From NCBI GenBank assembly GCA_041751995.1, contig JBGSHY010000048.1:1-12661 (forward strand): a stretch of DNA of 12,661 nt, given 5' to 3'. The position numbers were made by a program, and so were the translations under genes. Below the pieces are notes generated by a model. The model was given only the letters and a program-made list of their open reading frames with translations. It did no database searches and was not told where the DNA came from. This DNA is from JANMEX01 sp041751995. Lineage in GTDB: Bacteria; Pseudomonadota; Alphaproteobacteria; Rhizobiales; Rhizobiaceae. This document shows, in pieces, positions 7,621 to 12,661 of this stretch (its first letter is position 1; every line of letters begins with the position of its first letter).

Positions 7621-8636
7621 CAGCGTTTCTTTCTGGTGCTGGCGGGCGGCACGGTCAGCCGGTCAGCCGTTGCATTGGTGCGCAGCCGCTGCGGCGTCGC
7701 GGCTTTGGACAGGGCCGCCAGCGCGACGAACCAAGCCTTGGGCATGTCTGTCGGAAGGCCGATGGGTATGCCGCCGACCTTTGGCGTCTCAGCGAAGGCA
7801 TGGCCGGGTTCTTCAAAACGGGGTGCGGTGCAGTTGATGCACGGATAACCGCCTTCAATGCAGGAGCCGGTGCCATTCCAGGGACGGATGTTGCAGTCGC
7901 CGCGCGCCTGCGTCCCCTTGCAGCCCAGATTTTCCATCATGCAGCCGCTGTCCGACAAGCGTTCGGCGCTGGCCTTGTATTCATAGAACTCGTTGCGCGA
8001 ACAACCATGATGCACCAGATGCCGGGCATAGGACAAAGGCCGCTCCCACTCGTCGAGATCGGCCGCTGCGAAACTGCCGTCCGCAAGCTGATGCAAGGTT
8101 TCGGTCACCCAACCAGGATGCACCGGACAGCCCGCAATGTTAACCACCGGCAGTCCGGATGGCGTGCGGAAATGCTCGCCGAGCAGTCCACCTTCATCGC
8201 GTCCGTCATAGGCTAGGCCGCAGGCTTCGCCGATGTTCGCTCCCGCCGCAGTGATGCCGCCATAGGCTGCACAGCTGCCCACGGCAACGACATGCCGGGC
8301 CTTGCGCGAAAGCCGGTCGATCCAGTTCATCATCGGTTGATCTGAACCCGCCATCTTGTGAAACAGGCCGGTGCCGCTCGGGCCGCGCATCACCGACCCT
8401 TCCAGACAGAAAATATCGAGCGGCAGGCGGTCTTCCAAGATGTCAGCAAACAGCGATGTGATTTCCGCGCCTGACTGCTGGCTGAGCGAGGGATGCCATA
8501 ACAGGTCGATCCCTGCCGCATCCAGTGCGGTCAAAAGGTCCGGGCCCTCCGCGCCGATCAGCGACATGGAGCAGCCGCCGCACCCGCCGGACTGCAGCCA
8601 CAACAGGTTCAAGCGGGGCGCTTTCCCCTCATTCAT
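7620..8636 (-). CDS. hupU: HupU/HoxB, small subunit of H2-sensing regulatory hydrogenase
   Basis: The 338-residue small subunit relays electrons through FeS clusters and contacts the HupT kinase. It lacks a Tat signal peptide: the proximal cluster motif SGGCGGCSM begins only 16 residues from the start (C19, C22, then C122 in GSCAAYGG and C170 in AGCPVHP). Distal and medial cluster ligands are visible as H209-x2-C212, C232 and C239 (distal), and C248, C259, C266 and C269 (candidate medial set). The lack of an export signal and membrane tail separates it from uptake-enzyme small subunits and fits a soluble sensor. The tail ends in a short basic stretch (STRKKR). The ATG at 8636 is chosen; it overlaps the hupT stop as ATGAATGA. 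An upstream in-frame GTG at 8645 would add three residues. The Shine-Dalgarno is weak (GGTGGG), consistent with coupling. Confidence 0.95.
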   Translation of the reverse strand: MNEGKAPRLNLLWLQSGGCGGCSMSLIGAEGPDLLTALDAAGIDLLWHPSLSQQSGAEITSLFADILEDRLPLDIFCLEGSVMRGPSGTGLFHKMAGSDQPMMNWIDRLSRKARHVVAVGSCAAYGGITAAGANIGEACGLAYDGRDEGGLLGEHFRTPSGLPVVNIAGCPVHPGWVTETLHQLADGSFAAADLDEWERPLSYARHLVHHGCSRNEFYEYKASAERLSDSGCMMENLGCKGTQARGDCNIRPWNGTGSCIEGGYPCINCTAPRFEEPGHAFAETPKVGGIPIGLPTDMPKAWFVALAALSKAATPQRLRTNATADRLTVPPASTRKKR

Positions 8637-9984
8637 GAACAACACCCACCGGAATGCTGATTGTGAACACCGCGCCGCCGTCCGGCCTGTTGGCCGCAGT
8701 CAGCCCGCCGCCGTTTTCGCGGATCATGCCGTAGCTGATGTAAAGGCCAAGGCCAGTGCCCTTGCCGATCGGCTTGGTGGTGAAAAACGGCTCGAAGATG
8801 CGGTCCATGTTTTCCGGCGCAATCCCTGCGCCATTGTCGGCCACCTCGATCACGAGCATGTCGCTTTCGACCCGGCAGCCGATGTCCACGCTGGGTGAAG
8901 CACTGCCCGCGACAACGTCAAACGCATTCTGCACCAGATTGACGAAGACCTGATGCAGATGCCCTTTGCGCATGGTGACATCCAATTGGTCGGGAACGTC
9001 GAAGACCACTTCAGGCTTGACCCGTTCGGCGCGGCGTACCCAGTCCACGCCGGTGCGCAACAGGCGCACAACGTCAAAGGTTTCCGGCTGTTCGCGCTGG
9101 TTGGACGAGAAACGGCGCAGATCCTCGACGATGGCGCGCACACGCTCGGCGCCCTCCATCGTGCCTTCAATCAAGGGGCCCATATCCTGCGCGATGGCGT
9201 CAATCTTGAGGGATTTGCGCATCTGCGCCATTTCAGCGCTCTCGTCTCCGGCATGGCGGGCATCAAGATATTGCGTCATGGCGACACAATAGCGATTGAG
9301 CGCATGGACATTGCCGAAGATGAAGCTGATCGGATTGTTGAGCTCATGCGCAACGCCGGCAACCACACGACCGAGCGCCGCCATTTTTTCCGAAACAACA
9401 AGCTGTTGCTGCGTTTTCGTCAGGGACTGATGCGCCAGATCGAGCGCCCGGTAGGCCCGGCGCAATTCACCGTCAGGACGGCCAACGATAACCATGCCGA
9501 CGCGCTTGCCGCGGAAGTTGAGCATGGCCGAGCCATTGGCCGACAAAGGCGTGGAAGTGCCGTCCTTCCGGCGGATCTCGATCTGGCAATCCTGAATTGG
9601 TTGCCCGAGACGCACCTTCTCAAGGAAGGACCGAGCCGCCGAATTGGTTGGGTCGTAAAGCAAGTCCGCCAGATTGCGCCCGATCAGCCCGGTTTCGCTT
9701 TCTCCGGCAAGCTCCTCCATGGCGGCGTTGACTTCCTGGATCTTGCCCTGAAGATCGCAGGCAATCAGCGCATCGGTCATGGCACCCAGAACGTTGGCGA
9801 TGAACCGCTGCGTCTCTTCCAGCGCCGCATTCTGCTGCTCGAGAAGTGTCTGCGATTCCACCAGATCGCTGTAGACGGTATCCATCTTCGAGATGACTTC
9901 AATCCACGCATCCTCACCGGACGCATTTCCGTCGAACACAGCCGGGCGATGTGCGATGCCGTCAGACAGGCGGGGTTGGGTCAT
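8629..9984 (-). CDS. hupT: HupT/HoxJ, PAS-domain sensor histidine kinase of the H2-sensing system
   Basis: This 451-residue soluble kinase has no membrane helix. A short helical, probably coiled-coil region (about 30-60) precedes a PAS domain (about 60-170), which in this family mediates contact with the regulatory hydrogenase. The kinase core is complete: H-box VAHELNNP with phospho-acceptor H213, N-box QNAFD with N353, G1 box DNGAG (383-387), F box FEPFF (397-401) and G2 box GTGLGL (409-414). In R. capsulatus, HupT phosphorylates HupR when H2 is absent, and H2-bound HupUV suppresses this; the same logic is inferred here. The start ATG has a GGAG (9992-9995) 7 bases upstream. The gene begins 15 bases after hupR and its end overlaps hupU. 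Confidence 0.95.
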   Translation of the reverse strand: MTQPRLSDGIAHRPAVFDGNASGEDAWIEVISKMDTVYSDLVESQTLLEQQNAALEETQRFIANVLGAMTDALIACDLQGKIQEVNAAMEELAGESETGLIGRNLADLLYDPTNSAARSFLEKVRLGQPIQDCQIEIRRKDGTSTPLSANGSAMLNFRGKRVGMVIVGRPDGELRRAYRALDLAHQSLTKTQQQLVVSEKMAALGRVVAGVAHELNNPISFIFGNVHALNRYCVAMTQYLDARHAGDESAEMAQMRKSLKIDAIAQDMGPLIEGTMEGAERVRAIVEDLRRFSSNQREQPETFDVVRLLRTGVDWVRRAERVKPEVVFDVPDQLDVTMRKGHLHQVFVNLVQNAFDVVAGSASPSVDIGCRVESDMLVIEVADNGAGIAPENMDRIFEPFFTTKPIGKGTGLGLYISYGMIRENGGGLTAANRPDGGAVFTISIPVGVVHE

Positions 9985-9991
9985 AAAGCGG

Positions 9992-9995
9992 CTCC
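9992..9995 (-). promoter_or_regulatory. Ribosome binding site of hupT
   Basis: GGAG on the minus strand lies 7 bases before the hupT ATG at 9984, in the 15-base gap after the hupR stop. It supports the chosen start. Confidence 0.6.
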
Positions 9996-9999
9996 GTCA

Positions 10000-11481
10000 T
10001 CAGGCCTGAATTTTCTTCGGCTTCAGAACCACGATTTTTTCAAGTCCGTAGCGTTCCATCTTGGCCCTGAGACCGACGCGGGACAAGCCCAGTTCGTCGG
10101 CGGTGCGCGACTTGTTCCAGTGCAGGCGCACCAGCGTGTCGCGGATGATATTGGCTTCCAGCGCATCAATCCGGTCCCGCAGGGTGCCTGCCAAACTGTG
10201 CGCCGATTCGTCCGTCGGCAGCGCCGAATCCAGCGCGCTGGACGCCGTTATCGTCCGCGACATCAGGTCAACGCCAAGAAAGCCGTCACCCGGCGATTTG
10301 ACCAGCATGTGCTGCACTTCGTTTTGCAATTCACGCACGTTGCCCGGCCACGGATATGAGGCCAGCCGCTCCAGCGCTTGCTGGGTGAAGCCGGAAGCCG
10401 GTTTGCCAAGCTTCTTGGAGGACTGCGCCAGAATCGCTTCCGCCAGCAAATTGATGTCCGCGCGCCTTTCGCGAAGCGGCGGCAGATGGATCAACGCACC
10501 GGCGAGACGGTAGAACAGGTCAGCGCGGAAGCGCCCGGCCCGCACCTCGTCCTCGAGCTTGCGGTTGGTGGCGGCGATCACCCGCACATCGACCTTGCGG
10601 GTTTTGGAGCCGCCGAGCGGCCGGATTTCCTGCTCCTGCAGGACGCGCAAGAGCTTGACCTGAAAAGCCGGGGATATTTCACCGATCTCGTCGAGAAACA
10701 CGGTGCCGCCGCTGGCGCGCTCGAACAGGCCCTGATGATCCTCTACCGCGCCGGTGAAGGCGCCGCGCTTGTGGCCGAACAGCTCGCTCTCCAGCAATTG
10801 GTCCGGCAGCGCGCCGCAGTTTTCCACCACAAAGGGCTTGTTCCAGCGCAGGCTGCCATAATGCAACGCACGGGCGGCAAGCTCCTTGCCGGTGCCGGAT
10901 TCGCCGGTGAGGACCACAGGAATGTCATAGGGCGCAACCTGCCGAAGCGAGGCGCAGACGGCGTTCATCGGGCTGTCGGGACGGCGGATGATGCCGTCGT
11001 CGAAATCATAATCCTTGCGCAGCGCCTGCTTGCGCTCGTTGACCACGCGGGCGGCAGTCGAGGGGGCAAGCCGCATCTCCACGGCCAACAAGTCGTTCTC
11101 GCGCTGCAGGCGGAACAGCTTGACCGCATTGTTGAGGATCAGCGACAGTGACTGCGGGTGCCAGGGTTTGGTGATGTATTGGTAGATGCCGGCCTCGTTG
11201 ATGCCGTCGATGATATCGTGGGCATCGGTGTAGCCTGAGATGATCATCCGCACGATTTCAGGCCAGCGCTGGCGGACAGATTTGAGGAATTCGATGCCGG
11301 AGACATCGGGCATGCGCTGGTCGCACAGGATGACCTGCACAGGTTCGGTCTCGAGAATCTGTGCGGCTTTGACCGTGTCCGAGGCGATGTGGACATCAAA
11401 CTCTTCCGACAGGATGCGTCGGATCGCTTCCAAGGAGCGGATTTCATCATCAACGACCAGTATGGCGGGCAAATCGCTCAT
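10000..11481 (-). CDS. hupR: HupR/HoxA, NtrC-family response regulator activating hydrogenase genes
   Basis: The 493-residue protein has three parts. The receiver domain (about 5-120) has acidic residues D11/D12, phospho-acceptor D54 and K105. The AAA+ domain (about 170-400) has Walker A GESGTGKE (193-200), the sigma-54 contact loop GAFTGA (240-245) and Walker B with D264/E265. A Fis-type helix-turn-helix lies at about 440-483. An intact GAFTGA suggests sigma-54-dependent activation. In the HupR/HoxA family the unphosphorylated form is the activator and HupT phosphorylation switches it off. The likely target is the hydrogenase promoter upstream of hynS, outside this window. The ATG overlaps the hypX stop as ATGA, and a strong Shine-Dalgarno (11491-11496) supports it. 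Neighbouring hupTUV separates it from a generic NtrC-like regulator. Confidence 0.95.
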   Translation of the reverse strand: MSDLPAILVVDDEIRSLEAIRRILSEEFDVHIASDTVKAAQILETEPVQVILCDQRMPDVSGIEFLKSVRQRWPEIVRMIISGYTDAHDIIDGINEAGIYQYITKPWHPQSLSLILNNAVKLFRLQRENDLLAVEMRLAPSTAARVVNERKQALRKDYDFDDGIIRRPDSPMNAVCASLRQVAPYDIPVVLTGESGTGKELAARALHYGSLRWNKPFVVENCGALPDQLLESELFGHKRGAFTGAVEDHQGLFERASGGTVFLDEIGEISPAFQVKLLRVLQEQEIRPLGGSKTRKVDVRVIAATNRKLEDEVRAGRFRADLFYRLAGALIHLPPLRERRADINLLAEAILAQSSKKLGKPASGFTQQALERLASYPWPGNVRELQNEVQHMLVKSPGDGFLGVDLMSRTITASSALDSALPTDESAHSLAGTLRDRIDALEANIIRDTLVRLHWNKSRTADELGLSRVGLRAKMERYGLEKIVVLKPKKIQA

Positions 11482-12661
11482 GCCGGTTTCCCTCCCTGTG
11501 CCGATGCTGCGGACGGCCTGCGGTGTGCGGCCAGAACCGATGGCGTGCGCGATTTCACCACCTTGCGCACGAAGTTGCTGCGGGCGATATGGTAGCTGGT
11601 GTCGAAACCATAGAAATTGCGCCGCATCCGCGCCAGTTCTTCATCGCGGTAGGCCAGCAACGGCTTTTCGGCCTCGTCCGCCTCGCGCTGTCGCCGCTTG
11701 TTTTCGAGTCGGGCAGGCAAAGTTGGATCGTCAGCCAAAACTCCTGCTGCTTGAAAGATTACATCACTGAACACACAGGCATCGGCATCGAACACGCGTT
11801 CGGCCAAACCGAGCCGGACAGCTTCCGATGGACCCATCGGCAAGCGCGCAGCGTTGATCCTTGCGGCGTTTTCGGCACCGGCATGATGCGGCAGGAGGTA
11901 GGTCCAGAATTCCGAACCGTAGAGATTGCCCATGTCCTTGTAGTGCGGGTTGAGAATAACGCCGGAACGCAGCCAGACTTCGTCAGCGGCGCGGGCAAGG
12001 AACACGCCGCCCGCCCCGGCATTGCCGCCGACTGCGGCGATGGTGAGCCGATCCGTCGTGCGGATGATCGCTTCTGAAAGGTCGTCCATCGCCTGAATGT
12101 TGGCGAAGGATTCGTCCGCCGGGCTGGAGGCAGCTTCAATGGCGTTGAGATCAAGGCCGTTGGACCAATGATCGGTTGAGCCGCACAGAACAAGGACACT
12201 CTTGTTGCGTTTTAAGGCTTCGCGGTAGGCGGCAAGCAGGCGTTGGCAGGCGGCAGTTCCCATCGCGCCATTGTAGAAGGCGAATGTCAGGATGCCGACT
12301 TTGCCGTATTCGGCATAACTGATCTCCTGAAAACCATCCGGAGATGAGAGCGCAACGACAGGAAGTCCGGCGGATTCTGTTTCCAGAATTCTGGCTGCTG
12401 GCAGCTTGAACGGGTGGGCCGCTTGCTTGTCGAGCAAATGTCCGACCCAGACAGCGCCATCGCGGGTGGCGACGCCGACAGCATCGCCGCTGCGGGCGAT
12501 CAAGGAACCGGCCCGCGCGCCGACGACCGGCTTGGCTTCCCGCGCATTGAACAGGCGCAAGGATTTGCCACAGAGGATAGCCGGGCAGCCGGGCATGCCG
12601 TCGGCGCTGGCGATCTTGCGCAAGACCGTCGCCGTGGCATCGCGCGCCCAGTCGATGGCGC
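11478..12661 (-). CDS. hypX: HypX/HoxX, CO-ligand synthesis protein for [NiFe] hydrogenase (partial, 5' end outside window)
   Basis: HypX moves the formyl group of N10-formyl-tetrahydrofolate to CoA and then releases CO from formyl-CoA, supplying the CO ligand of the NiFe site when oxygen is present. The frame stays open to the window edge, giving 393 residues of a protein usually near 550-600. An internal TTG at 12623 is not the start, because the conserved AIDWARD segment lies upstream of it. The visible part begins at the end of the formyltransferase half and its C-terminal subdomain (about 1-100). The enoyl-CoA hydratase-like half follows, with GGNAGAGGVFLARAADEVW (coded near 11975-12031) and NPHYKDMGNLYGSEFW. 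The family-typical C-terminal region has YGFDTSYHIARSNFVRK. The catalytic N-terminal formyl-THF site is not visible. The stop overlaps the hupR start as ATGA. hypX next to the hoxA-type regulator also occurs in Ralstonia eutropha. Confidence 0.94.
   Translation of the reverse strand, partial: AIDWARDATATVLRKIASADGMPGCPAILCGKSLRLFNAREAKPVVGARAGSLIARSGDAVGVATRDGAVWVGHLLDKQAAHPFKLPAARILETESAGLPVVALSSPDGFQEISYAEYGKVGILTFAFYNGAMGTAACQRLLAAYREALKRNKSVLVLCGSTDHWSNGLDLNAIEAASSPADESFANIQAMDDLSEAIIRTTDRLTIAAVGGNAGAGGVFLARAADEVWLRSGVILNPHYKDMGNLYGSEFWTYLLPHHAGAENAARINAARLPMGPSEAVRLGLAERVFDADACVFSDVIFQAAGVLADDPTLPARLENKRRQREADEAEKPLLAYRDEELARMRRNFYGFDTSYHIARSNFVRKVVKSRTPSVLAAHRRPSAASAQGGKPA
11491..11496 (-). 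promoter_or_regulatory. Ribosome binding site of hupR
   Basis: GGGAGG on the minus strand lies 9 bases before the hupR ATG at 11481 and inside the last codons of hypX. It is one of the strongest Shine-Dalgarno matches in the minus-strand set, so hupR may be translated well independently of hypX. Confidence 0.65.

Noticed and set aside
8953..10359. Long plus-strand open frame across hupT and hupR (about 468 codons)
   Set aside because: It spans the antisense of two complete signalling genes with all catalytic boxes. The translation shows no domain, and the length is explained by GC-rich codon bias.

Overview
The window is a compact, almost fully coding hydrogen-metabolism locus. Roughly 60 percent GC by eye, codon use and gene content (hypX, hupTUV-hypF, an NtrC-type HupR) point to a proteobacterium, most likely an alphaproteobacterium that can take up H2 with some oxygen present. 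No RNA gene, insertion sequence, CRISPR array or phage gene was seen. The longest unambiguous non-coding gaps are 34-35 bases.

Plus strand, 1-3837: structural genes of a membrane-bound [NiFe] uptake hydrogenase of the Isp type (group 1e-like). They are the last codons of a probable small subunit (hynS), the five-helix NarI/DsrM-like cytochrome b Isp1 (88-747), the catalytic large subunit HynL (782-2515), and the cytoplasmic HdrD/DsrK-like iron-sulfur protein Isp2 (2551-3837). H2 oxidised at the NiFe site on the periplasmic side would pass electrons through the small subunit clusters to Isp1 hemes. From there they would go to quinone and/or to the CCG-domain cluster of Isp2. The order S-isp1-L-isp2 differs from the textbook S-isp1-isp2-L.

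Minus strand, 12661 down to 3845: one tightly packed set transcribed toward the structural genes. It contains hypX (5' end outside the window; CO-ligand synthesis from formyl-THF), hupR (NtrC-type regulator), hupT (PAS histidine kinase), hupU and hupV (small and large subunits of a cytoplasmic H2-sensing regulatory hydrogenase), and hypF (carbamoyl transferase for cyanide-ligand synthesis). Neighbouring genes overlap by 4-8 bases or lie 2-15 bases apart, which suggests one transcript with coupled translation.

Together: HupUV senses H2 and changes HupT kinase activity, which sets the phosphorylation state of HupR. HupR keeps an intact GAFTGA loop and so probably acts with sigma-54, presumably on a promoter upstream of hynS outside the window. 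HypX and HypF help build the Fe(CN)2(CO) centre of both HynL and HupV. The two gene sets converge with a 7-base gap, and stacked inverted repeats lie at that junction inside the end of hypF.

Every protein here belongs to a recognisable family. The less usual points are the pairing of an Isp-type hydrogenase with a complete H2-sensor cascade plus hypX, the gene order, and the dyad cluster at the convergence point.
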